A stretch of 64,000 nt of DNA from Paenibacillus sp. FSL W8-0426. Lineage in GTDB: Bacteria > Bacillota > Bacilli > Paenibacillales > Paenibacillaceae. Below, piece by piece: positions 8,004 through 14,865 of this stretch. Each line of letters opens with the position of its first letter. Positions within the stretch are counted from its first letter, which is position 1. The notes below the pieces were generated by a model. It was not told the origin of the DNA, searched no databases, and saw nothing but the letters and a program-made list of their open reading frames with translations. The translations under genes were made by a program, and so were the position numbers. The stretch is taken from the NCBI RefSeq assembly GCF_037969725.1, contig NZ_CP150203.1:1628001-1692000 (forward strand), in the 5' to 3' direction.

Positions 8004-8816
8004 ATGAAAATTTGTAGTTATTGCAAGTCGCACAAAGACGAACCATTAACTAAAGAACATGTTTTTCCGGACTTTTTATTCAAGAAAAACCCAGACTATA
8101 AATTTGGTTATAATGGTGGAATAGGAAAATATACATTGTCAGCCGATCAAATTAAAGATGTTTGCCAATATTGTAATAACGTAATTTTATCTGGATTAGA
8201 TACCTATGCAAAGGATTTATGTGACAACTATTTTGATAGTTTTATTCGTACTCAACCTATTGAGTTCGAGTACGACTACGATATGCTTTTAAGATGGATA
8301 CTTAAAATATCTTACAATGCAGCTCGAGCATATAAAACATCTACAGCTGAGTTTGAAAGTTACATACCATACATTTTGGGTGAAGGAAATAATCCTAAAT
8401 TATACACCTTATTATTAGGTAATGTTATGAAGGTATCAGTACACGAAGGAGAACAATTTCCTCCAAACATATTCGCTGCTACATATTTGTTTCCGTTATA
8501 TGGTGCGAGAAGTCCTGAATTATTTAGAATGGTGTATATTCGTTCATACATGTTTATCATTATGGGTTGGGGAGAAAATACAAATATATTTGAACGCCAA
8601 AAACAGCTTGAATCGTTTATTTCTCTAACTGGTGCAAGTGTAATAGAAAGCAACAAAAATAAATACTGGTTTGACCCCTCAAAATCTCAGTTTGATTACC
8701 TCGAATACAGAAGTAATCAATTAAAGATGGATCCTCGAAGACAACTAAGTAGAAAAGAATTAAATGAATTTTCAATGCGAAATAAAAGCCTTAAAGAAAT
8801 TCCGTATATTGATTAG
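8004..8816 (+). CDS. HNH-like zinc-binding nuclease family protein, cassette 7
   Basis: A 270-residue protein. ATG at 8004 follows AAGGAGAG; the upstream extension of the frame is IS-derived. The N-terminus shows CSYC (C4, C7), then KEHVFPDFL with H19, then CQYCNN (C54, C57, N58-N59). Two CxxC pairs around an EHxxP histidine are the pattern of HNH-type endonuclease domains seen in defence genes and in proteins annotated as HNH endonucleases. The C-terminal 200 residues are not recognised. Whether it cuts DNA is inference. No attC site separates it from the IS remnant, so it may once have been its own cassette. Confidence 0.65.
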   Translation: MKICSYCKSHKDEPLTKEHVFPDFLFKKNPDYKFGYNGGIGKYTLSADQIKDVCQYCNNVILSGLDTYAKDLCDNYFDSFIRTQPIEFEYDYDMLLRWILKISYNAARAYKTSTAEFESYIPYILGEGNNPKLYTLLLGNVMKVSVHEGEQFPPNIFAATYLFPLYGARSPELFRMVYIRSYMFIIMGWGENTNIFERQKQLESFISLTGASVIESNKNKYWFDPSKSQFDYLEYRSNQLKMDPRRQLSRKELNEFSMRNKSLKEIPYID

Positions 8817-8841
8817 GGTAGCTCAAGAAGGCGAATACATA

Positions 8842-8939
8842 AGATAACATAATATTCAAGCTTCGGGCATAGGCCCTTGGTCCAGCTGTCGCCGGATACC
8901 CAGCATGCGCTGGGTCGTGAATACCAGTTAACGTTATCA
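8842..8939 (+). other. attC-like site 7
   Basis: Left core AGATAAC (8842-8848), right core GTTATCA (8933-8939), arms ATTCAAG/CGTGAAT, hairpin ACCCAGC-atg-CGCTGGGT before the right arm. 98 bp. Confidence 0.8.
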
Positions 8940-8972
8940 GTAATGCCCAAAACATAAAAAGGGAGTGAGAAA

Positions 8973-9509
8973 ATGGATCTAACAATAATAAAGGGAATTA
9001 ATATAGCTATTTCGGAGCTGTGTGAAAAAGATCGTCATTTGTTAAGTCATGATTTAAATGAAAGAACAATCGCACATAAGTTAGCATTATATCTTCAAGA
9101 AGAATTCCAAGAGTACAATGTGGATTGTGAGTACAATAGAAATATTGACGAAATGAACAAACAGAAAAGAATCTATGTTTTAGAGTCAGAATGTGAAAAA
9201 CTCAAAAAGGATTTTACAAAAGACATTGTTTATGGCGACACGGAATATATGGGGTTATCAATTTTTCCGGATATAGTAATCCACCGGAGAGGGGAGAATA
9301 CTAATAACTACTTAGTGATAGAGATTAAAAAATCGACAAATAAACTTGATAGAAGCTTTGATTTCAAAAAATTAGAATGTTATACGGATAAAGAAAGATA
9401 CAATAACTTAGAATATGATTGGGGCTTATTTATTGAATTTGAAACTGGAATGGAGAATTTCAAAAAACCTGAACTAATATGGTTTAAAGAAGGAAAAAGG
9501 ATACTTTGA
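8973..9509 (+). CDS. small PD-(D/E)XK nuclease-like protein, cassette 8
   Basis: A 178-residue protein; start after AAAGGGAG. It shows E30 in NERTIAHKLALYL, D100 in IFPDIVIHRRG and E117-I-K119 in YLVIEIKKS. An N-terminal helix Glu, then D with ExK on neighbouring strands, is the PD-(D/E)XK active-site order. A small stand-alone nuclease-fold protein like this could be an effector of a defence system or a restriction-like enzyme; no methylase or other partner is next to it. Family name not recognised. Confidence 0.7.
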   Translation: MDLTIIKGINIAISELCEKDRHLLSHDLNERTIAHKLALYLQEEFQEYNVDCEYNRNIDEMNKQKRIYVLESECEKLKKDFTKDIVYGDTEYMGLSIFPDIVIHRRGENTNNYLVIEIKKSTNKLDRSFDFKKLECYTDKERYNNLEYDWGLFIEFETGMENFKKPELIWFKEGKRIL

Positions 9510-9522
9510 AAAACGGCATTAC

Positions 9523-9618
9523 AGATAACATATTATTCACGCTGTGGACAGTCGTCCTTGGTCGGGCAACGCCGGGACACTCAGCATATGCTGAGTCGTG
9601 AATATAGAAACGTTAAGT
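9523..9618 (+). other. attC-like site 8
   Basis: Left core AGATAAC (9523-9529), right core GTTAAGT (9612-9618), arms ATTCACG/CGTGAAT, hairpin ACTCAGC-atat-GCTGAGT before the right arm. 96 bp. Confidence 0.8.
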
Positions 9619-9648
9619 GAAATCTGTGTATGGAAGGGAAGGTTATCA

Positions 9649-9714
9649 ATGACATATAGCTATTTTGAGAACGCCTTAAATACAATGGCTACTTCTAGAA
9701 CTTCATTCGGCTAA
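9649..9714 (+). CDS. 21-residue peptide filling a mini-cassette (cassette 9)
   Basis: ATG at 9649 with GGAAGGGAAGG six to sixteen bases before it; MTYSYFENALNTMATSRTSF plus G, stop TAA at 9712 inside the left core of the next attC-like site. The module between sites is only about 90 bp, so if anything is encoded it is this peptide. Either a real microprotein or the remnant of a deleted gene. Function unknown. Confidence 0.4.
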   Translation: MTYSYFENALNTMATSRTSFG

Positions 9715-9870
9715 CACCATTTTGTCGCTCTGGGCCACTCTGAGAAGCGAGTGACCACATCCAGCCCCCCTTAAGCCCGTCGGACGTCACTGCATTAGGT
9801 GTTCGGCAAGCTTCACAACTATAAGCAGGACTCTAAGGGGCCAGGACGTCGTCAATACAAAACGTTATGA
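9709..9870 (+). other. attC-like site 9 (divergent)
   Basis: Left core GGCTAAC (9709-9715), right core GTTATGA (9864-9870) followed by GAAATTC. The inner arms are weak (right arm GTCAATAC). 162 bp, the longest site, with several possible hairpins in a GC-rich centre. Confidence 0.6.
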
Positions 9871-9974
9871 GAAATTCGTTGTAAATGGCTAAGAATAAAA
9901 CGGACCAATCAGTCGATAAGACTCTTCGGACTTTTTTAAATCATGATGAATATTAAAACAAAGGAATGAGAATC

Positions 9975-10466
9975 ATGAAGCTTTTCGGAAAAAAATTGCA
10001 AGTAGATAAATATTTAGAATTAATTGATAACTTAAAATTGGAAGAATCAAACAACATATATAATAATGTGGTAAAACTTAATAAGTTAAAGGGTCATTTT
10101 ACTGACTATAACCTAGCTAATATGCAGGTAATACGAACTGAAGTTAGCTCTCTGGTAGAAGATTATAAACAAAATTCTTTGTTCACTAGTATGATCGCGA
10201 CAATGTTGGCAGTTTTTACAATTGTTTTTACTATTCTGAGAGAGCAATTAGGATTATATAAGCTCACAGGATTGTTCTCTCCAATATTAATTCTACTTAT
10301 CGGATATGTATTGATTAAGATGCTATTGATGTTTAGAAGTTATTCGAGAAGTTCAAAAAGTTTAAATCAATTATTGAGCATTATTGATTTAATAATAGAA
10401 GAACGTCGGAATATGGATATACTACATCAAGAAGCTTATAACGATTTTCTTAACAAGAGACAGTAA
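9975..10466 (+). CDS. small membrane protein with two transmembrane helices, cassette 10
   Basis: A 163-residue protein. The ATG at 9975 fits AAAGGA better than the one at 9966, which touches it. Residues 1-65 are polar and helical, followed by two hydrophobic segments (about 69-88 and 99-120) and a charged helical tail. Small two-helix membrane proteins are common membrane-damaging effectors or immunity-like proteins in conflict islands, but the family is not recognised. A 23-codon ATG frame lies upstream at 9885-9956 without a good ribosome binding site. Confidence 0.65.
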   Translation: MKLFGKKLQVDKYLELIDNLKLEESNNIYNNVVKLNKLKGHFTDYNLANMQVIRTEVSSLVEDYKQNSLFTSMIATMLAVFTIVFTILREQLGLYKLTGLFSPILILLIGYVLIKMLLMFRSYSRSSKSLNQLLSIIDLIIEERRNMDILHQEAYNDFLNKRQ

Positions 10467-10594
10467 AGAAAATAAACATATAAAAGCCCTTCCAATAAAA
10501 GAATTTGCATATCGAATCTGCCAATTGTAAGAATTACTCAATGATAAAAATGAATACATTAGGAAAGTGTTGGAATAGATGACTACAACACCTC

Positions 10595-10690
10595 AGCTAA
10601 CATTTGATTCCCGCAGTGTCGTAAGTTCCTTGATCTTCCTTTACGGCAGATAACCTCTGGAGAGGTTCGTGAATCAGGAAAAGGTTATGC
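10595..10690 (+). other. attC-like site 10
   Basis: Left core AGCTAAC (10595-10601), right core GTTATGC (10684-10690), arms TGATTC/GAATCA, hairpin AACCTC-tg-GAGAGGTT before the right arm. 96 bp. Confidence 0.75.
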
Positions 10691-10718
10691 GAAATTCATG
10701 TGAAAGGAATTAAACTAA

Positions 10719-11429
10719 ATGATAGAGAAATGGGTTCATTTTGAGTGTATATTCAGAAATAAATGGGGTCTGAGAATTATTACAGAAATTCATAAAGCAA
10801 CAAAAGAAGGACGTATTGCTACACCTAGTGATGATTTTTATGATTTCTCCATGTCAATAGCAATAAGACTAGATCTGATAGACCGACTATTAAAAAGACT
10901 TACTAATAGTATACAACTGTTAAGTAAAGAAATAATGAATGTATCTGAAGAGCATATTTTCACACGGGACAAAGAAGGATATGCTCTTTGCATAAACGAT
11001 GGTCTAAAGCTGGATCTATTAATCGATATCGATGCATTTTTGTTTGAGATCAACTCCTGCTGCGAATTATTTGGTCAGTATATTTATGAGTTATATGCCG
11101 CAATGGGGATATTTATTAAAAAAGAAAATACAGGACAAGAGTTAGCAAGAATACTCAGAGTTGCTTCAAGCGACACATCGTGGTTCAAGACCCTCGATGA
11201 AAGTAGAAATTTCTTTATTCATAATGGAGCACCATATATTGCTCTTGATATTACTAATGAGAACAACATGAATATTATAATTATGAAGGGAAATTTGAAA
11301 AGCTTTGAGGATTCTAAAAAGTATATAACATTGCATGATCTTGTAGACATAAGAGAAGGCTTTAAAATATCGCTACAATTATTGCAAGATCATCTAATAA
11401 CTTGTGTAAGTAGTGCTTCGAAGCGATGA
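10719..11429 (+). CDS. HEPN-like protein with Rx4H motif, cassette 11
   Basis: A 236-residue, mostly helical protein starting after an AAAGGA about ten bases away. R163-NFFI-H168 followed by NG is an Rx4H motif of the HEPN RNase type in the right place (late helices). It is the second clear Rx4H protein of the array and is not similar in sequence to the one at 6837, so it is not a recent duplicate. The stop codon stands just before the left core of attC site 11. RNase or toxin role is inferred from the motif alone. Confidence 0.65.
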   Translation: MIEKWVHFECIFRNKWGLRIITEIHKATKEGRIATPSDDFYDFSMSIAIRLDLIDRLLKRLTNSIQLLSKEIMNVSEEHIFTRDKEGYALCINDGLKLDLLIDIDAFLFEINSCCELFGQYIYELYAAMGIFIKKENTGQELARILRVASSDTSWFKTLDESRNFFIHNGAPYIALDITNENNMNIIIMKGNLKSFEDSKKYITLHDLVDIREGFKISLQLLQDHLITCVSSASKR

Positions 11430-11434
11430 ACATC

Positions 11435-11553
11435 GCATAACAATATTTTCACGCATTGGGCTGTACCCTCGGTCCGGCAGTAGATATTAACAGGAAGTTG
11501 ATTTAGCGGACACATCCGACTTCGTCGGATGTTGTGAATACGGAACTTTAGAC
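11435..11553 (+). other. attC-like site 11 (altered crossover base)
   Basis: Left core GCATAAC (11435-11441). The right core reads TTTAGAC (11547-11553), where the first G of GTTRRRY, the base at the exchange point, is T. Centre hairpin ACATCCGAC-tt-CGTCGGATGT; right arm TGTGAATA. 119 bp. Confidence 0.7.
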
Positions 11554-11588
11554 GAAACTGTTATAGAAGATCAGGGGAGGAAAGATGG

Positions 11589-12431
11589 GTGTTGAATAAT
11601 TTTTTAATAATCGGAATTTTTCTTGTTGTATCAGGTATCTTAGCAGTAATATTTGGTATGATTTTTATGAAGGGAATTGTTCCATTTTGTGAATTTATAG
11701 GTAAGAAGTTGGCTAAGAAAATATCTTCTAAGTATTGGATATATTTTTTTGAAATTTTATTCTTGATTTCAATTGTTACATTTGCAATTATTGGTTTATA
11801 TTTAGTTTCTTTCTCTGAATATCCCTTTATATTTGTTATCGTTCTATTTATTTTTACAATCTTAACCGTTATAGAAACAAGCGCCTATACTGAATTTAGA
11901 AATAAAAATAATATAAGCAAAACAAGTGGAATTATTGGTTGGATTGTTCATAGAGCAGTATGGAAAACGTACATGGCAAAACGTATATTACTTTTTATCG
12001 AACAATTAGCTCATACTTTTTATTTATTTGTCCCTTTGTACTTATCTTTGCTTATCATGTCCGAATTAAAATGGAGTGATCAAGAATATTTTTATTTTCT
12101 TTTATTTTTACCGATTTACGCTAACGTATGGGTGTATTTAAGATTCAGTAAAAAAATGTACATAGTTAATTTCAATAGTTATGAGACTTTATTTATGAGA
12201 AGATTAATTATTTACACACTAATAATTGGTTACTCAATAATGGAATCATACAGTAAGTTTTCGCAATATCTCTCTAATAAAAATAATTTATCTTTTGAAT
12301 ATTTATTTGTGTATTCAGCTGTAATTGTATATATAGCAGTTGATAGATTACTTAAAGAAATTGTTTCAGACGTAGAAAAGTTACAACAAGAAGTATTAAG
12401 AAACAGTAGAATAAGAAGAATAAGATTTTGA
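11589..12431 (+). CDS. multi-pass membrane protein, cassette 12
   Basis: A 280-residue protein; GTG start eight bases after GGGGAGG. About seven hydrophobic helices are visible (roughly 5-30, 49-75, 78-100, 137-158, 168-187, 206-222, 236-255), then a basic tail RNSRIRRIRF. Family not recognised. Very low GC. Membrane proteins of this size occur as effectors in several abortive-infection systems, but nothing specific supports that here. Confidence 0.7.
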   Translation: MLNNFLIIGIFLVVSGILAVIFGMIFMKGIVPFCEFIGKKLAKKISSKYWIYFFEILFLISIVTFAIIGLYLVSFSEYPFIFVIVLFIFTILTVIETSAYTEFRNKNNISKTSGIIGWIVHRAVWKTYMAKRILLFIEQLAHTFYLFVPLYLSLLIMSELKWSDQEYFYFLLFLPIYANVWVYLRFSKKMYIVNFNSYETLFMRRLIIYTLIIGYSIMESYSKFSQYLSNKNNLSFEYLFVYSAVIVYIAVDRLLKEIVSDVEKLQQEVLRNSRIRRIRF

Positions 12432-12451
12432 AATCGTCATAGGAGAGCATC

Positions 12452-12545
12452 GCCTAACATAATATTCACGCTGCGGCATACCCCCTGGGTCTGCTGTCGC
12501 CGAACACCCAGCATACGCTGGGGCGCGAATACGGGAACGTTAGGC
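12452..12545 (+). other. attC-like site 12 (perfect core consensus)
   Basis: Left core GCCTAAC (12452-12458) fits RYYYAAC and right core GTTAGGC (12539-12545) fits GTTRRRY; the two are exact reverse complements. Arms ATTCACGC/GCGCGAAT. Hairpin CCCAGC-atac-GCTGGG. 94 bp. The best attC match in the window. Confidence 0.9.
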
Positions 12546-12566
12546 GAATTAAATCCTGCAAGGATA

Positions 12567-13150
12567 ATGATAATGATATTCTGGAAATACCCAGAAGTGA
12601 TAAACGAAGAGCAATTAAAATGGACAAATGATATGATAGATAAGTGGCTAATATTAATTGATAAGATTAGGGAGAATCTTCTTCAAAACTCTGCTATTCT
12701 TGAAAACAATAAAGGCTATGCAAATCAAAGAGACATACAATATTGTTAGAGTTAAGTATGGCCCAATTTTTTACTTTCAGTTCAATATCAGCATTAATTT
12801 CGAATGCACATTATTCGGATGCATTCACGTTCTTAAGAGTATTATACGAAGGACACTTACATTATGGAATTTGTGGAATTGTGATGACGAAGAGTTTCAA
12901 AAATACGTAGCGCTAGTGGTAATGCACGGAATATGTGCATCGCAGTTTCTACGTATTGCGAGAAGGATACGCAGTAGATGTATTGGTTCCAAATCCGCGT
13001 AGAGGGATAGAGACTTGTTGGTGGGCGGCCTCCATAGAATTAGATACAGTCATATGGCAATCGATTTTTTTGGGAGTAGAAGATGTTACTAAGATAATGA
13101 AAGAACTTAGAAATGAAGTAAGAGAATTAGCTAAAGAATGGTTGTTGTGA
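12567..13150 (+). pseudogene. broken gene of the last cassette (13)
   Basis: The first part (12567-12749) reads MIMIFWKYPEVINEEQLKWT and stops. A second coherent stretch in another frame (12758-12910) reads MAQFFTFSSISALISNAHYS and ...LRVLYEGHLHYGICG. A third frame gives DDEEFQKYVALVVMHGICAS, and a last frame from about 12935 ends ...VNDWWAAS-like text: ETCWWAASIELDTVIWQSIF and ...RNEVRELAKEWLL. At least two frameshifts separate parts that look like one soluble protein. Family not recognised. It may be decayed, being far from any array promoter. Confidence 0.5.
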
Positions 13151-13166
13151 GGGAAGAATTAATTCC

Positions 13167-13208
13167 ATCTAACAAGTTTAAAGTTATTATTGAATGCAAG
13201 CGTTATAA
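13167..13208 (+). other. truncated terminal attC-like site 13
   Basis: ATCTAAC (13167-13173) fits RYYYAAC, and TGAATGCAAGC followed by GTTATAA (13202-13208) resembles the right arm and core of other sites. Only 42 bp, so the variable centre is deleted. It marks the right end of the array. Confidence 0.45.
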
Positions 13209-13267
13209 AAGACATGTATGTAGAACGTGAAAAAATTGTGGTTTTAGAGATAAGGTACGGAGTTTTT

Positions 13268-13300
13268 ACACCGAAGGTTTATATCGGTGTTTTTTATTTT
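13268..13300 (+). terminator. rho-independent terminator after the array
   Basis: ACACCG (13268-13273) pairs with CGGTGT (13285-13290), followed by a T-rich run. It closes the cassette array on the right. No gene is seen from here to 13465. Confidence 0.75.
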
Positions 13301-13465
13301 TAATTCGATTTCCGCATTAAAGCAATCACGGTTTATCTTACAATTTAGATAAGACGAAAGTATTGGTATACAACATTGGATATAGATAATGGCATTAAAA
13401 ATGACTACTCATGCCTAGCAATAATAAGACATGATGCAGTTTAAACCCATCAGAGAGGTGGAGGT

Positions 13466-13656
13466 ATGAGCCGGTTACTTGACTTATTGGAAGAGGAACG
13501 GCGCAAGCTTAATCAGCTTGGAGAGGCATCCTTGAGCAAGCGATTCCGTTATGGGAGAACCCCGAGGTTCAGAAACAAAGTCGAAGGGTTGATGAACTGG
13601 TGGCCCAAATTAGTGACATGAAGGGCGAGACATCCGAGTTGTACGATGATGAGTGA
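13466..13656 (+). pseudogene. Spo0E-like aspartyl-phosphate phosphatase, frameshifted
   Basis: ATG at 13466 after GGTGGAGG opens MSRLLDLLEEERRKLNQLGE. A frameshift within about 20 bases of there is needed to reach the rest, which reads ILEQAIPLWENPEVQKQS, RRVDELVAQISDM and ends at a TGA (13654-13656). The SRRVDEL stretch corresponds to the SQELD signature of Spo0E-type phosphatases, which drain phosphate from Spo0A and delay sporulation. In the present frame the protein would end early with no signature. Real decay or a sequence error; the gene next door is intact. Confidence 0.6.
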
Positions 13657-13685
13657 AGTACATAATGTGTAGGGGAGGAAAAGCT

Positions 13686-13997
13686 ATGGATTTTCCACCG
13701 TGGATGCAGCGGGCCATCCAGGCAAGGCTAGATGAGGTGACTGTGCAGATCGAGCATGATCCTGAACTGAGTCGTGTACGTGAGGAGACCGACGAAGCGT
13801 TCGTAGTTTTGTTTGCAGGCAAGGATATCGAACAGACACCTGAGTATGCTGAATGGGAGAATCGTTACATTGTATGCAAAGGTATAGAAAATGAATGGTT
13901 GTACATGCAGGGACTGCGAGATGGTATACAGCTAACGGCTTCCTTATTAGGCCAGTCGATGCTGGTGGAGAAAGGGCATGAATCTGACCAAAGCTAG
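13686..13997 (+). CDS. hypothetical small acidic protein
   Basis: 103 residues, ATG at 13686 preceded by GGGGAGG at the right distance; an upstream ATG in frame (13653) lacks one. The sequence MDFPPWMQRAIQARLDEVTV with later EWENRYIVCKGIENEWLYMQ is predicted helical and soluble. It follows the Spo0E-like gene by 29 bases and may be cotranscribed with it. No function known to me. The 270 bases after it hold no gene. Confidence 0.7.
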   Translation: MDFPPWMQRAIQARLDEVTVQIEHDPELSRVREETDEAFVVLFAGKDIEQTPEYAEWENRYIVCKGIENEWLYMQGLRDGIQLTASLLGQSMLVEKGHESDQS

Positions 13998-14268
13998 GTG
14001 GAGGATGAACTTAGCGGTGTGAGCATGAAAGGGTGGAGCGAGGGAGCGAGTAAATCAAGAGAGTGGTGACTCACATATTAGGAGCTTCATGCAACATTGA
14101 CGAAAGCATTGCGTGATTGATGGGAGTGTTAGCTATAGCTAATCAATGACCTTAAAGTTAAAAAGCCAATGTATGCTTACATAGCTTAGCTTCGTAAGAA
14201 TGCACTGGATTGTTCACCAAAGCGAACCCATAGGTCATGGGAGAGCGATCCCTATTTACACTGAAAAA

Positions 14269-14311
14269 CCCGAGCCGAAGCGTGTATATCTCGCTTCAGC
14301 TCGGTTTTTTT
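14269..14311. terminator. strong rho-independent terminator, usable on both strands
   Basis: CCCGAGC-c-GAAGCG (14269-14282) pairs with CGCTTC-a-GCTCGG (14292-14304), flanked by A and T runs. It serves the plus genes and could also serve the minus-strand remnant that follows. Confidence 0.85.
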
Positions 14312-14340
14312 AATGCTCTACTTTTCCAAAATCCCAATTC

Positions 14341-14640
14341 TTACTTCCCCTGCACCGACTTAAACCAATCATTCACTTCTTGCGTGATCTGATCTCCGCG
14401 ATTTTACCGTCTGGACCAGCCGGAATCGGCTAGGCTTTGATTTTGGAACCAGGCACGTTCTTCAACAGGTCGGGTGCCGGCCAGTCGAGTGACCCCATCC
14501 AGGTGTTGGTGTTATTTTTCAAAGAGATTGCCAGTGGGAATACTTCGCTTGGGGCGGGGCCATCCGGGTTCTCGTTTTTGAAATTGTGCATGATGTTTTC
14601 AAGATCCACGACCCAGCCCAAGTAAAGCGCGATTGATAAT
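14341..14640 (-). pseudogene. C-terminal remnant of an ABC transporter sugar-binding lipoprotein
   Basis: On the minus strand: WVVDLENIMHNF, then GPAPSEVFPLAISLKNNTNT, WMGSLDWPAPDLLKNVPG, a stop in place of one codon (TAG), PIPAGPDGKIA, and after a frameshift DQITQEVNDWFKSVQGK with TAA at 14341-14343. This is the natural C-terminus of Paenibacillus-type extracellular solute-binding proteins. The first three quarters of the gene are missing. A short hairpin with a T run (about 14651-14676) marks the break. Confidence 0.65.
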
Positions 14641-14734
14641 TCAAGAAGAAAGCCGGCTAATTCGTCGGCTGTTTTTTGATTCACTCAACGAACGCGCGTC
14701 AAAGCGAGAGAACTACTTAACAAAGTTAGCGCCT

Positions 14735-14848
14735 ATTGTTTTTAACAAAACAATTAAATAAAATATTATTGTATTTATTTCGATATAATGCTACTATAAA
14801 TTTGTTTCCTAGGAAACAATAAATTGTTTTTATTTTGAGAAAAACAAT
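14735..14848. promoter_or_regulatory. cluster of three palindromic operators before ridA
   Basis: ATTGTTTTTAACAAAACAAT (14735-14754), the perfect palindrome TTGTTTCCTAGGAAACAA (14802-14819) and ATTGTTTTT...AAAAACAAT (14823-14848) share the half-site TTGTTT. TATAAT (14784-14789) lies between them. The same half-site recurs before the marR gene downstream, so MarR is the likely binder. Confidence 0.65.
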
Positions 14849-14865
14849 CTCTAAGGAGGAAGCGC

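Larger units (their letters stand above)
1879..13208 (+). mobile_element. integron-like gene cassette array without visible integrase (CALIN-like)
   Basis: Thirteen gene modules, all on the plus strand, alternate with attC-like sites. Each site has outer 7-mers ending AAC and starting GTT that are mostly complementary, inner arms ATTCACG and CGTGAAT or variants, and a variable hairpin-rich centre. After nearly every right-hand GTT 7-mer the next module begins with a shared GAAAT block and, within about 30-60 bases, a ribosome binding site and start codon. Stop codons often overlap the left 7-mer of the next site. Modules are unrelated to each other and much richer in A+T than the flanks. This is the known layout of integron cassettes. 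No intI gene or full attI is in the window, so mobility in cis cannot be shown. Confidence 0.85.

Noticed and set aside
1930..13150. A CRISPR array or retron, because of regularly spaced repeats.
   Set aside because: Repeats are 94-162 bp with variable centres, spacers are whole genes with ribosome sites, and no cas or reverse transcriptase gene is present.
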